A stretch of DNA of 64,000 nt, from positions 1,984,001 to 2,048,000 of the forward strand of contig NZ_LT629780.1 in assembly GCF_900105885.1 (NCBI RefSeq), in the 5' to 3' direction. Source of the stretch: Pseudomonas guangdongensis (GTDB taxonomy: Bacteria > Pseudomonadota > Gammaproteobacteria > Pseudomonadales > Pseudomonadaceae). Numbering within the stretch: position 1 is the stretch's first letter; each line of letters starts with the position of its first letter. This document shows, in pieces, positions 1 through 11,828 of this stretch. The translations under genes and the position numbers were made by a program. The notes below the pieces were generated by a model. The model did no database searches. It saw only the letters and a list, made by a program, of their open reading frames with translations, and had not been told where the DNA came from.

Positions 1-1
1 G

Positions 2-1138
2 ACCATGTCGGGCATCACCACCACCGGCTCGACGGTGATCGCCGGACTCGACAACGCCTCGCCGGCCCTGCTGATCTGGCGCTCGATGCTGCACTGGCTG
101 GGCGGCATCGGTTTCATCGGCATGGCGGTGGCGGTGCTGCCCTTGCTGCGCGTCGGCGGCATGCGGCTGTTCCAGACCGAATCCTCCGACTGGTCGGAAA
201 AGGTCATGCCGCGCTCGCACATGGTGGCTAAGTACATCCTCGGCATCTATGTGGCCTTCACCCTGCTCGGTTTCCTGGCCTTCTGGGCCGCCGGGATGAG
301 TCCGTTCGAGGCGATCAACCACTCCATGGCGGCGATCTCCACCGGCGGCTTCTCCACCTCCGACGCCTCGCTGGCGCACTGGACGCAACCGGCGGTGCAC
401 TGGGTCGCGGTGCTGTTCATGCTGCTGGGCAGCCTGCCGTTCACCCTCTACGTCGCTTACCTGCGCGGCAATCGCAAGGCGCTGCTGCGCGACCAGCAGG
501 TGCGCGGCTTCGTCGGCTTCCTGGTGCTGACCTGGCTGGTTTTCGGCACCTGGCTGTGGCTCAACTCGGACAACGCCTGGCTGGATGCTTTCCGGATCGT
601 CGCGGTCAACGTCACCTCGGTGGTCACCACCACCGGCTTCGCCCTGGGCGATTACACCCAGTGGGGCGGTTTCGCCGTGCTGCTGTTCTTCTACCTCACC
701 TTCGTCGGCGGCTGCTCCGGCTCCACCGCCGGGGGGCTGAAGATCTTCCGCTTCCAGGTCGCCTACGTGATGCTCAAGGCCAACCTGCAGCAGATGATCC
801 ACCCGCGCGCGGTGATCAAGCAGCAGTACAACGACCACCCGATCGACGAGGACATCGTCCGCTCGCTGATCACCTTCTCGTTCTTCTTCACCATCACCAT
901 CGGCGTGATCGCCCTGGGCCTGGCCCTGATCGGGCTGGACTGGGTGACGGCGCTGACCGGCGCTGCCACCGCGGTGTGCAACGTCGGCCCCGGACTCGGC
1001 CCGATCATCGGCCCGGCCGGTAACTTCGCCAGCCTGCCGGACAGCGCCAAGTGGCTGCTGTCGCTCGGCATGCTGCTCGGTCGCCTGGAAATCATCACCA
1101 TCCTGGTGGTGCTGAGCCCGGCGTTCTGGCGCCACTGA
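2..1138 (+). CDS. trkH: Trk potassium uptake protein TrkH, 5' end missing
   Basis: This is the C-terminal part (about 378 codons) of the membrane subunit of the Trk K+ uptake system, which conducts K+ across the inner membrane together with the NAD-binding TrkA. The reading frame is open at the window edge, so roughly the first 100 residues of the usual ~480 are missing. The remaining protein shows the pore-loop signatures of the family: TTTGSTV right at the start, STGGFST, TTTGFALGDY and NVGPGLGP, each at the end of a hydrophobic hairpin, plus the family-typical GGCSGSTAGGLK segment. It ends 16 bases before dinB. The call is firm; only the start is unknown. Confidence 0.95.
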   Translation, partial: TMSGITTTGSTVIAGLDNASPALLIWRSMLHWLGGIGFIGMAVAVLPLLRVGGMRLFQTESSDWSEKVMPRSHMVAKYILGIYVAFTLLGFLAFWAAGMSPFEAINHSMAAISTGGFSTSDASLAHWTQPAVHWVAVLFMLLGSLPFTLYVAYLRGNRKALLRDQQVRGFVGFLVLTWLVFGTWLWLNSDNAWLDAFRIVAVNVTSVVTTTGFALGDYTQWGGFAVLLFFYLTFVGGCSGSTAGGLKIFRFQVAYVMLKANLQQMIHPRAVIKQQYNDHPIDEDIVRSLITFSFFFTITIGVIALGLALIGLDWVTALTGAATAVCNVGPGLGPIIGPAGNFASLPDSAKWLLSLGMLLGRLEIITILVVLSPAFWRH

Positions 1139-1160
1139 GACTCGCCGGGGGAGCGTGGCG

Positions 1161-2255
1161 ATGCGCGGGGAAGACGAAGCCGCCGGCAGCCGGCCGGCGG
1201 CGGTGCAGCGCAAGATCATCCATATCGATTGCGACTGCTTTTTCGCCGCCATCGAGATGCGCGACGATCCGCGTCTGGCCGGGCGGCCGCTGGCGGTGGG
1301 CGGGGCGCCGGAGCGGCGCGGGGTCGTCGCCACCTGCAACTACGAGGCGCGGGCCTTCGGCGTGCATTCGGCGATGTCCTCGCGGCGCGCCCTGGAGCTG
1401 TGTCCGCAGCTGCTGATCGTGCGGCCGCGCTTCGAGGCCTACAAGGCCGTCTCGCAGCAGATCCACGCGATCCTCCACGACTACAGCGAGCTGATCGAGC
1501 CGCTGTCGCTGGACGAGGCCTACCTGGACGTGTCCGGCTCGCCGCACTGCGCCGGCAGCGCCACGCGGATCGCCGAGGAGATCCGCCGGCGGGTGCGCGC
1601 CGAGCTGGGCATCACGGTGTCGGCCGGGGTGGCGCCGAACAAGTTCCTCGCCAAGATCGCCAGCGACTGGCGCAAGCCCGACGGGCTGTGGGTGATCGCC
1701 CCGGACGAGGTGCAGGCGTTCGTCGCCGAGCTTCCGGTGGCGCGCCTGCACGGGGTCGGCAAGGTCACCGCCGAGCGCCTGGCGCACCTGGGCATCCGGC
1801 GCTGCCGGGACCTGCGCGAGTGGCCCAGGCTGGCCTTGCTGCGCGAGTTCGGCGGTTTCGGCGAGCGGCTCTGGCAACTGGCCCACGGCATCGACGAACG
1901 TCCGGTGCGGGTGGCACGGCGCCGCCAGACCCTGAGCGTCGAGCACACCTTCGCGCGCGACCTGCCGGATCTGGCCGCCTGCCAGGCGGCGCTGCCGGCG
2001 CTCCTGGCGCAACTGGAGGCGCGTCTGGCGCGCCTCGACGCCGGCTACCGGCTGGACAAGCCGCTGGTCAAGCTGAAGTTCCACGACTTCACCCAGACCA
2101 CCCTGGAGCAGGCCGGCGCCGGCCTCGATGCCGACAGCTACCGGCGGCTGCTGGCGGCGGCCTTCGCCCGCGGCGGCAAGCCGGTGCGGCTGATCGGCGT
2201 CGGCGTGCGCCTGGCCGACCTGACGACGGCCGGCGAGCAGCTGGCGCTGTTCTGA
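1161..2255 (+). CDS. dinB: DNA polymerase IV (Y-family translesion polymerase)
   Basis: Error-prone polymerase that bypasses template lesions. The N-terminal palm has HIDCDCFFAAIEM, with the metal-binding aspartates, and SLDEAYLDV; a helix-hairpin-helix stretch follows (LHGVGKVTAERLAHLGI), then the little-finger domain. The protein ends in QLALF, a beta-clamp binding motif placed as in other Pol IV proteins. A GTG at 1155 lies in the same frame, but the purine-rich GGGGGAG at about 1146-1152 is only two bases from it and eight bases from the ATG at 1161, so I prefer 1161 (364 aa). No SOS box was recognised in the 16-base gap after trkH. Pol IV without an obvious LexA box could be read through from trkH or have a promoter inside it. 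Confidence 0.95.
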   Translation: MRGEDEAAGSRPAAVQRKIIHIDCDCFFAAIEMRDDPRLAGRPLAVGGAPERRGVVATCNYEARAFGVHSAMSSRRALELCPQLLIVRPRFEAYKAVSQQIHAILHDYSELIEPLSLDEAYLDVSGSPHCAGSATRIAEEIRRRVRAELGITVSAGVAPNKFLAKIASDWRKPDGLWVIAPDEVQAFVAELPVARLHGVGKVTAERLAHLGIRRCRDLREWPRLALLREFGGFGERLWQLAHGIDERPVRVARRRQTLSVEHTFARDLPDLAACQAALPALLAQLEARLARLDAGYRLDKPLVKLKFHDFTQTTLEQAGAGLDADSYRRLLAAAFARGGKPVRLIGVGVRLADLTTAGEQLALF

Positions 2256-2263
2256 GTGGCGGC

Positions 2264-2668
2264 TCAGCCCTCGTCCGGCAGCAGGCGGATCGGCCGGCCC
2301 TGTTCCGGCCACAGGCGCAGTTCGTCGAGCGCCGAGATGTCCCAGCGGCGCACCTGGCCGAGGGCCTCGAAGAAGCGCCGTTCCTGCTCCATCAGCGCCG
2401 GCGCGCAGAGCCGCCGGGTACTGCCGACCTGGCTGAAGCGCAGGATCTGCCCCTCGATGCCGTAGCCGGCGAACCAGTGGTTGCAGCCGCCGGTACCGTA
2501 GGCGCGGCCGTCGTGGTCGAAGGTCAGGGTCAGGTGGCTGCGGTCGATCAGCGGTCGTTCGCCGATCCACTCGACCCGGTAGGTGCGGCCCTGCTCGATC
2601 AGCGGGGCGGTGCTGGCGCAGCCGGCCAGCGCCAGGCCGGCGCAGGCGGCGATCAGGTGGCGACGCAT
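2264..2668 (-). CDS. META-domain lipoprotein (HslJ-like)
   Basis: A 134-residue predicted lipoprotein. The N-terminus MRRHLIAACAGLALAGCAS is a short basic and hydrophobic signal ending in a lipobox (LAGC), so Cys17 should be lipidated. The mature part looks like a META domain, the fold of E. coli HslJ: it has LTLTFDHDGRAYGTGGCNHW followed by the later SQVGSTRRLCAPALMEQERRFFEAL, the usual 'GCN.....' and 'T...C' pair. The molecular role of META proteins is not settled; links to heat shock and novobiocin resistance come from E. coli. Its ATG overlaps the stop of the upstream gene by one base (TGATG), so the two are probably translated together. It converges on dinB with an 8-base gap. Confidence 0.85.
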   Translation of the reverse strand: MRRHLIAACAGLALAGCASTAPLIEQGRTYRVEWIGERPLIDRSHLTLTFDHDGRAYGTGGCNHWFAGYGIEGQILRFSQVGSTRRLCAPALMEQERRFFEALGQVRRWDISALDELRLWPEQGRPIRLLPDEG

Positions 2669-3105
2669 CAGGCCTCCGGGGTCCGGCAGCGTGGGCAGAG
2701 ATGGCGACCGGCGCTGTGCTGCCAGCCCAGTTCGCCGAGGCGCGCCTCGGCGGCGGCCAGCCGGGCCGGCTCGCCGAGGGTGCCGTCGACGGCGAACTCG
2801 ACGTCCAGCTGCGCGCCGCAGCCGTCGCAGGCGACCTGCCAGGTGCGGATCTCCAGTTCGCGGAACACCGGGCCCCGGGCCACCGCCAGCCACTGGCCGG
2901 GCGGGTTGATCAGGTGGCGGACCTTCTCGACGTTCAGGCGCATCGACAGGTCGCGGCTGCCCTTGAGGGTGACCAGCAGGCTGTCGCCGGCCTTGATCGA
3001 GCCGCCGTTGCCGGTGACCTGGTAGCGGCCCGGCGCCAGGGCGCGGCACTCGGTGAGGGTGTGTTGCGGGTTGAGCAGGGTGTAGCGGAAATCGTGTTCG
3101 GTCAT
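2668..3105 (-). CDS. conserved hypothetical protein with two CxxC pairs
   Basis: I do not recognise a named family for this 145-residue soluble protein. It has no signal peptide or membrane segment. The first half is beta-rich (RYQVTGNGGSIKAGDSLLVTLKGS). The second half carries VACDGCGAQLDV near residue 95 and HLCPRCRTP at the C-terminus, two CxxC pairs that could form a zinc ribbon. It precedes the META lipoprotein with a one-base overlap and follows ldhA on the same strand after a 48-base gap, so the three genes may be one transcript. The same small pair near ldhA is what I expect in other Pseudomonas, which argues for a real gene. Confidence 0.75.
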   Translation of the reverse strand: MTEHDFRYTLLNPQHTLTECRALAPGRYQVTGNGGSIKAGDSLLVTLKGSRDLSMRLNVEKVRHLINPPGQWLAVARGPVFRELEIRTWQVACDGCGAQLDVEFAVDGTLGEPARLAAAEARLGELGWQHSAGRHLCPRCRTPEA

Positions 3106-3153
3106 GGGGCCTCCAGGCGGGGCGGGGATGCTATCACGCGCGCCGGCGCGGCT

Positions 3154-4143
3154 TCAGCGGGTCACCCGGTTGCAGGGGGCGCCGGCCTGCCAGGCGGCGA
3201 TGTTGTCCAGGGTGGTGTCGGCGATGGCCGCCAGCGCCTCGCCGGTGAGGAACGCCTGGTGGGCGGTGACGATCACGTTGGGGAAGGTCAGCAGGCGCGC
3301 CAGCACGTCGTCCTGCAGCGGCTGGTCGGAGCGGTCCTCGAAGAACAGCTCGGCCTCCTCCTCGTAGACGTCCAGGCCCAGGTAGCCGAGCTGGCCACTC
3401 TTCAGCGCGCCGATCAGCGCCGGGGTGTCGACCAGCGCGCCGCGTCCGGTGTTGATCAGCATGGCGCCGCGCTTCATCCGCGCCAGGCTGTGGCGGTCGA
3501 TCAGGTGGCGGGTGGCCGGGTTCAGCGGGCAGTGCAGGCTGAGGATGTCGCTCTCGGCGAGCAGGGTATCGAGGTCCGTGTACTGGCCGCCGAGGGCGGT
3601 CAGCGCGGCGTCGGGCTGCGGGTCGACCAGCAGCACGCGGCAGCCGAAGCCGAGCATGATGCGCGCGAACACCGCGCCGATCTGCCCGCTGCCGACCACC
3701 CCGACGGTCTTGCCGTACAGGTCGAATCCGGTCAGGCCGTGCAGCGAGAAGTCGCCTTCGCGGGTGCGGTTGAAGGCGCGGTGGATGCGCCGGTTCAGCG
3801 CCAGGATCAGCGCCACCGCATGTTCGGCCACCGCGTGCGGCGAGTAGGCCGGTACCCGCACCACCGGCAGGTCGAGGGCTGCGGCGGCGGCCAGGTCGAC
3901 ATGGTTGTAGCCGGCCGAGCGCAGGGCGATCAGCCGGGTACCGCCCTGCTTGAGGCGGGCGAGCACCGGCGCCGACAGCTCGTCGTTGACGAAGGCGCAG
4001 ACCACCTCGCTGCCGGCGGCCAGGGCGGCGGTTTCGTCGTCCAGGCGTGCTTCGAGAAAGTGCAGGTCGTGGCCGTGACGGGTATTGGCGGCGGCGAAGC
4101 TGTCGCGGTCGTAGGGCTTGCTGCTGTACAGGGCGATGCGCAT
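3154..4143 (-). CDS. ldhA: D-lactate dehydrogenase (fermentative, NAD-dependent)
   Basis: A 329-residue D-2-hydroxyacid dehydrogenase that reduces pyruvate to D-lactate with NADH in the cytoplasm. It has the Rossmann motif VGVVGSGQIGAVFARI, the catalytic arginine in NTGRGALVDTPALI, the downstream glutamate in LDVYEEEAELFFED and the catalytic histidine in VIVTAHQAFLT. The opening MRIALYSSKPYDRDSF and the YEEE.ELFFEDRS segment match the LdhA subfamily rather than phosphoglycerate or glyoxylate reductases. It lies 16 bases downstream of gacS on the same strand. The ldhA-gacS pairing is the one known from P. aeruginosa. Use in anaerobic pyruvate survival is inferred from that relative. Confidence 0.92.
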   Translation of the reverse strand: MRIALYSSKPYDRDSFAAANTRHGHDLHFLEARLDDETAALAAGSEVVCAFVNDELSAPVLARLKQGGTRLIALRSAGYNHVDLAAAAALDLPVVRVPAYSPHAVAEHAVALILALNRRIHRAFNRTREGDFSLHGLTGFDLYGKTVGVVGSGQIGAVFARIMLGFGCRVLLVDPQPDAALTALGGQYTDLDTLLAESDILSLHCPLNPATRHLIDRHSLARMKRGAMLINTGRGALVDTPALIGALKSGQLGYLGLDVYEEEAELFFEDRSDQPLQDDVLARLLTFPNVIVTAHQAFLTGEALAAIADTTLDNIAAWQAGAPCNRVTR

Positions 4144-4159
4144 GGGCGGTCCTCGCGGA

Positions 4160-6922
<2,763 letters not shown>

Positions 6923-6953
6923 GCCGGATCTCCGCGGCAGAGGGTTTGGCGGC

Positions 6954-6981
6954 AGTGTAGCGGCTGGCGATGACGGGGCAA
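6954..6981 (-). promoter_or_regulatory. predicted sigma-70 promoter of gacS
   Basis: Read on the minus strand, TTGCCC (-35) and TACACT (-10) are separated by 16 bases and lie just upstream of the gacS GTG start. The match is four of six at each hexamer, so this is a plausible but unproven promoter. Confidence 0.4.
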
Positions 6982-7098
6982 GGACTGATCGCGCTACATA
7001 TAACCACGGGGAATATCCTTCGAGCCGGGCGTGTTATCGGCCCGCGGCGTTTGCCGTTATCATGTGCGCCAACTGTCGCCGCGAGTGCCGAGCATTCC

Positions 7099-8004
7099 AT
7101 GACCCCGCTGTATCCGACCATCGCCGACTGCGTCGGCAACACCCCGCTGGTGCGCCTGCAACGTCTGCCGGGCCATACCTCCAATACCCTGCTGGTCAAG
7201 CTGGAGGGCAACAATCCGGCCGGCTCGGTGAAGGACCGCCCGGCCCTGTCGATGATCAGCCGCGCCGAGCTGCGCGGCGACATCCGCCCCGGCGACACCC
7301 TGATCGAGGCCACCTCCGGCAACACCGGCATCGCCCTGGCCATGGCGGCGGCGATCAAGGGCTACCGGATGGTGCTGATCATGCCCGACAACATGAGCGC
7401 CGAGCGCAAGGCGGCGATGAGCGCCTATGGCGCCGAGCTGGTGCTGGTCAGCAAGGCCGAGGGCATGGAAGGCGCCCGCGACCTGGCCCTGCGCATGCAG
7501 GCCGAAGGCCGCGGCAAGGTGCTCGACCAGTTCGCCAACCAGGACAACCCGGTGGCCCACTACGAGTCCACCGGCCCGGAGATCTGGCGGCAGACCGCCG
7601 GCACCATCACCCACTTCATCAGTTCGATGGGCACCACCGGCACCATCATGGGCGTGTCGCGCTACCTCAAGGAGCAGAACCCGGCGGTGCAGATCGTCGG
7701 CCTGCAGCCTCAGGAAGGCTCGGCGATTCCCGGCATCCGCCGCTGGCCGCAGGCGTACCTGCCGTCGATCTTCGACGCCGCGCGGGTCGACCGGGTCGTC
7801 GACATGGCGCAGCGCGAGGCCGAGGAGGTGATGCGTCGCCTGGCCCGCGAGGAAGGCATCTTCTGCGGGGTGTCCTCGGGCGGCTCGGTGGCGGCGATGC
7901 TGCGCCTGTCGCAGGAGGTGGAGAACGCGGTGATGGTGGCGATCGTCTGCGACCGCGGCGACCGCTACCTGTCCACCGGCGTCTACGACGCGCCGCAGGC
8001 CTGA
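7099..8004 (+). CDS. cysM: cysteine synthase B
   Basis: PLP enzyme making cysteine (or S-sulfocysteine from thiosulfate) from O-acetylserine. The 301-residue protein opens with TIADCVGNTPLVRL, carries the PLP lysine in NPAGSVKDRPAL, the substrate loop EATSGNTGIALA, the phosphate-binding SSMGTTGTIMG and the late ICDRGDRYLSTGVY. Length and the GSVKDRPAL variant fit CysM rather than the longer CysK. An in-frame ATG at 6970 exists, but the family start is the ATG at 7099. A TATCAT at 7058-7063 could be its -10 element. It diverges from gacS, as in P. aeruginosa. Confidence 0.95.
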   Translation: MTPLYPTIADCVGNTPLVRLQRLPGHTSNTLLVKLEGNNPAGSVKDRPALSMISRAELRGDIRPGDTLIEATSGNTGIALAMAAAIKGYRMVLIMPDNMSAERKAAMSAYGAELVLVSKAEGMEGARDLALRMQAEGRGKVLDQFANQDNPVAHYESTGPEIWRQTAGTITHFISSMGTTGTIMGVSRYLKEQNPAVQIVGLQPQEGSAIPGIRRWPQAYLPSIFDAARVDRVVDMAQREAEEVMRRLAREEGIFCGVSSGGSVAAMLRLSQEVENAVMVAIVCDRGDRYLSTGVYDAPQA

Positions 8005-8073
8005 CGTGGCGCGCGGATACGACTTTCCTCCGGTGCGCGCGGCGCACCCTATCCTGACTCTGCAGGTTGCCTG

Positions 8074-9438
8074 ATGGCCAAACGTAGTACCGGACTGCGC
8101 TTCCAGCCCAGCGGCGGGGCGCGCGCCGCCACGCTGCCGGCGGGCAAGAAGCAGCGCCTCTGCATCGAGCGGCTGGCCCACGACGGTCGCGGCATCGCCC
8201 ACGAGGGCGGCCGCACCTGGTTCGTCGCCGGCGCCCTGGCCGGCGAGACGGTCGAGGCGCGCGTGCTGGCGGCGCGCAGCCAGATCGTCGAGGCGCGCGT
8301 CGAGCGGCTTATCGCGACCAGCGAGCTGCGTCGCGAGCCGCCCTGCGCCCTGGCCGGGCGCTGCGGCGGCTGCACCCTGCAGCACCTGGCGCAGGCCGAG
8401 CAGGTGGCGCTGAAACAGCGCAGCCTGGCCGACCAGCTGCACCGTCTGGCGGCGCTCGAACCCCGCGAGTGGGCCGCGCCGCTGCTCGGCAGCGAGTTCG
8501 GTTACCGCCGCCGCGCCCGTCTGGCGGTGCGCTACGACCCCAAGAGCCGCCATCTGGCGGTGGGCTTTCGCGCCGCGGCCAGTCAGTCGATCGTCGACGT
8601 GGACGCCTGCCCGGTGTTGGGACAGGCCTTGCAGCCGCTGCTCGCCGCGTTGCCCGGCGTGCTGCGCAGCCTGCAGCGCCCGCAGGCCATCGGCCATGTC
8701 GAGCTGTTCCACGGCACCGCCAGCGCGCTGCTGGTGCGCCACACCCAGCCGCTGAGCGAGGTCGATCGCCAGGCGCTGCGCAGCCTGTGCGCCGAGCAGG
8801 ACACCCAGCTGTGGTGGCAGGGCGAGGGCGAACCGCAGGCCGATGGCGAGGCCGCGGCGCTCGGCTATCGTCTGCAGGACGAGGCGCTGACCCTGGCCTG
8901 GCGGCCGGGCGATTTCGTCCAGGTCAACGCCGAGGTCAACGCCGCGATGCTGGCCCAGGCGCTGGACTGGCTGGCGCCCGGCGCCGACGAGCGGGTGCTC
9001 GATCTGTTCTGCGGGCTGGGTAACTTCGCCCTGCCGCTGGCGCGGCGCTGCGCCGAGGTGGTCGGCGTCGAGGGCGTGCAGGCGATGGTCGAACGGGCCA
9101 CGGCCAACGCCGCGGCCAACGGCCTGGACAACGTGCAGTTTCACCGCGCCGACCTGTCCGCGCCGCTGGGCGAAGCGAGCTGGGCGCGCGGCGGTTTCGC
9201 CGCGGTGCTGCTCGATCCGCCGCGCGACGGTGCGGCGGCGGTGGTGGGGCAGTTGCGCAGTCTGGGGGCCCGGCGCGTACTCTATGTATCGTGCAATCCG
9301 GCGACCCTGGCGCGCGATGCGGCGCTGCTGGCGCAGCAGGGCTACCGGCTGACGCGCGCCGGCCTGCTCGACATGTTCCCGCAGACGGCGCATGTCGAGG
9401 CCATGGCTTTGTTCGAGGCGGACGAGGAACGTCCGTAA
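8074..9438 (+). CDS. rlmD: 23S rRNA (uracil-1939-C5)-methyltransferase RlmD
   Basis: SAM-dependent, iron-sulfur methyltransferase that makes m5U1939 in 23S rRNA. A TRAM-like beta domain fills the N-terminus ([19 protein letters not shown]). The Fe-S cysteines appear in [15 protein letters not shown] with a further Cys in VDACPVL. The C-terminal Rossmann domain has [16 protein letters not shown] for [12 protein letters not shown], and the catalytic cysteine in [12 protein letters not shown]. The length of 454 residues is normal. It sits between cysM and relA; the older name is rumA. The 69-base gap after cysM shows no strong terminator, so co-transcription is possible. Confidence 0.95.
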   Translation: MAKRSTGLRFQPSGGARAATLPAGKKQRLCIERLAHDGRGIAHEGGRTWFVAGALAGETVEARVLAARSQIVEARVERLIATSELRREPPCALAGRCGGCTLQHLAQAEQVALKQRSLADQLHRLAALEPREWAAPLLGSEFGYRRRARLAVRYDPKSRHLAVGFRAAASQSIVDVDACPVLGQALQPLLAALPGVLRSLQRPQAIGHVELFHGTASALLVRHTQPLSEVDRQALRSLCAEQDTQLWWQGEGEPQADGEAAALGYRLQDEALTLAWRPGDFVQVNAEVNAAMLAQALDWLAPGADERVLDLFCGLGNFALPLARRCAEVVGVEGVQAMVERATANAAANGLDNVQFHRADLSAPLGEASWARGGFAAVLLDPPRDGAAAVVGQLRSLGARRVLYVSCNPATLARDAALLAQQGYRLTRAGLLDMFPQTAHVEAMALFEADEERP

Positions 9439-9574
9439 CGGGGCACGGCAGGATCGCCTGCGTCGCCCCGCCAACGCGCATCGGCCCGCAGAAGGCCGGC
9501 GCCATCGGGGCCTGTGGGCGGTCCCGGAGCAGGCCGGGCGCCTTCGCGCCGGCCAGGAAAGGTAGGAACACACG

Positions 9575-11818
9575 ATGGTACAGGTAAGAGCGCAACAGCC
9601 GGTCAACACCGACGGCAGCATCAACCTCGAAGCGTGGCTGGAGCATATCCAGGGCATCGACCCGGCCCTGGATCGCGACAGCCTGCGCCAGGCCTGCGAG
9701 TTCGCCCGCGAGGTCGAAGCGCAGGCGGTGGCCGCCCAGCACATCTGGGCCGAGGGCATGTCCAGTTTCCGTACCGGCCTTGAGATCGCCGAGATCCTCG
9801 CCGAGCTCAAGCTCGACCAGGAGTCGCTGCTGGCCGGCGTGCTGTATCGCGCGGTGCGCGAGGGCAAGACCAGCCTCGAACAGGTGGAGAAGCGCTTCGG
9901 CGCGACGGTCGCCAAGCTGATCGAGGGCGTGCTGCGCATGGCGGCGATCAGCACCAGTCTCAACCCGCGCCACTCGATGGTGCTCGGCACCCAGACGCAG
10001 GTGGAGAACCTGCGCAAGATGCTGGTGGCGATGATCGACGACGTGCGCGTGGCGTTGATCAAGCTGGCCGAGCGTACCTGCGCGATCCGCGAGGTGAAGA
10101 ACGCCGCCGACGAGAAGCGCTACCGGGTGGCCCGCGAGGTGTTCGACATCTACGCGCCGCTGGCCCATCGACTGGGCATCGGTCACATCAAGTGGGAGCT
10201 GGAAGACCTGTCGTTCCGCTACCTGGAACCCGTGCAGTACAAGCAGATCGCCACGCTGTTGCACGAGCGCCGGCTGGATCGCGAGCAGTACATCAACAGC
10301 GTGATGCAGCAGCTGCGCGACGAGCTGTCCGCCACCGGCATCGAGGCCGACATCAGCGGCCGGGCCAAACACATCTATTCGATCTGGCGCAAGATGCAGC
10401 GCAAGGGCCTGGAATTCAGCCAGATCTACGACGTGCGCGCGGTGCGCGTGCTGGTCCCCGAGGTGCGCGACTGCTACACGGCGCTGGGCATCGTGCACAC
10501 CCTGTGGCGGCATATTCCCAAGGAATTCGACGACTACATCGCCAACCCCAAGGAGAACGGCTACCGCTCGCTGCACACCGCGGTGATCGGCCCCGAGGGC
10601 AAGGTGCTGGAGGTGCAGATCCGCACCGAGTCGATGCACGAGGAAGCCGAGCTGGGGGTCTGCGCCCACTGGCTGTACAAGGGCACCGACGTCAATTCCG
10701 GCTCCAACCATTACGAGGAAAAGATCGCCTGGCTGCGCCAGGTGCTCGAATGGCACGAGGAGCTGGGCGACATCGGCGGGCTGGCCGAGCAGCTGCGCGT
10801 CGACATCGAGCCCGACCGGGTCTACGTGTTCACCCCCGACGGCCACGCCATCGACCTGCCCAGCGGCGCCACGCCGCTGGACTTTGCCTACCGGGTGCAC
10901 ACCGAGATCGGCCACAACTGCCGCGGCGCCAAGGTCAACGGGCGTATCGTGCCGCTCAACTACAGCCTGCAGACCGGCGAGCAGGTGGAGATCATCACCG
11001 GCAAGCACGGCGCGCCGAGCCGCGACTGGCTCAACCCCCACCTGGGCTACGTGACCACCTCGCGGGCGCGGGCGAAGATCGTCCACTGGTTCAAGCTGCA
11101 GGCCCGCGACCAGAACGTGATCGCCGGAAAGAACTACCTGGAGCGCGAGCTGGCGCGCCTGGCGCTGCTGGCGGTGGACTTCGACAAGCTGGCCGAGAAG
11201 TGCAACCTGAAGAGCGCCGAGGACATGTACGCGGCGCTCGGCGCCGGCGACCTGCGCCTGGCCCAGGTGGTCAACGCCGCCCAGCAGCTGCTCGAACCGG
11301 AGCGCGGCTTCGACCAGATCGAGCTGACCCCGCGGCGGCAGAGCAGCGTGCGCGGCAGCGCGCGCGACGAGATCCAGATCCTCGGCGTCGGCAACCTGCT
11401 CACCCAGATGGCGCGCTGCTGCCAGCCGGTGCCGGGCGATGCGATCGTCGGCTACATCACCCAGGGCCGCGGGGTGAGCATCCATCGCCAGGATTGCCCG
11501 ATGGCCCTGCAGCAGAGCGAGCGCGAGCCGGAGCGGATGATCCAGGTGGCCTGGGGCCATGCGCCGGCCAAGACCTACCCGGTGGACATCCAGATCCGCG
11601 CCTACGACCGCTCCGGCCTGCTGCGCGACGTCTCGCAGATCCTGCTCAACGAGAAGATCAACGTGCTGGCGGTCAACACCCAATCGGACAAGAGCGCCAA
11701 CACCGCGAACATGCGCCTGACCATCGAGATTCCCGGCATGGCGGCGCTCGGCCGCCTGCTGGCGCGCATTTCGCAGCTGCCCAACATCATCGAGGCCCGG
11801 CGCAGCCGGGCCGCCTGA
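9575..11818 (+). CDS. relA: GTP pyrophosphokinase RelA (ppGpp synthetase I)
   Basis: Ribosome-associated alarmone synthase of the stringent response. The 747 residues follow the long RelA/SpoT layout. The N-terminal HD-like region has lost the catalytic His-Asp (LLAGVLYRAVREG where SpoT has HDVLED-type residues), so it should synthesise but not hydrolyse. The synthetase domain shows ENGYRSLHTAVIG; the TGS domain is VYVFTPDGHAIDLPSGATPL; a zinc-finger-like segment has MARCCQPVPGD and HRQDC; an ACT domain closes the protein. An AGGAAAGGTAGGA ribosome-binding region lies just before the ATG. It is 136 bases after rlmD and 10 bases before mazG, so relA and mazG are likely co-transcribed. Confidence 0.97.
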   Translation: MVQVRAQQPVNTDGSINLEAWLEHIQGIDPALDRDSLRQACEFAREVEAQAVAAQHIWAEGMSSFRTGLEIAEILAELKLDQESLLAGVLYRAVREGKTSLEQVEKRFGATVAKLIEGVLRMAAISTSLNPRHSMVLGTQTQVENLRKMLVAMIDDVRVALIKLAERTCAIREVKNAADEKRYRVAREVFDIYAPLAHRLGIGHIKWELEDLSFRYLEPVQYKQIATLLHERRLDREQYINSVMQQLRDELSATGIEADISGRAKHIYSIWRKMQRKGLEFSQIYDVRAVRVLVPEVRDCYTALGIVHTLWRHIPKEFDDYIANPKENGYRSLHTAVIGPEGKVLEVQIRTESMHEEAELGVCAHWLYKGTDVNSGSNHYEEKIAWLRQVLEWHEELGDIGGLAEQLRVDIEPDRVYVFTPDGHAIDLPSGATPLDFAYRVHTEIGHNCRGAKVNGRIVPLNYSLQTGEQVEIITGKHGAPSRDWLNPHLGYVTTSRARAKIVHWFKLQARDQNVIAGKNYLERELARLALLAVDFDKLAEKCNLKSAEDMYAALGAGDLRLAQVVNAAQQLLEPERGFDQIELTPRRQSSVRGSARDEIQILGVGNLLTQMARCCQPVPGDAIVGYITQGRGVSIHRQDCPMALQQSEREPERMIQVAWGHAPAKTYPVDIQIRAYDRSGLLRDVSQILLNEKINVLAVNTQSDKSANTANMRLTIEIPGMAALGRLLARISQLPNIIEARRSRAA

Positions 11819-11828
11819 GCGGATCGCC

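Noticed and set aside
7060..10062. 1000-codon minus-strand open frame opposite cysM, rlmD and relA
   Set aside because: Antisense shadow of three well-recognised genes; no family motif is visible in it.
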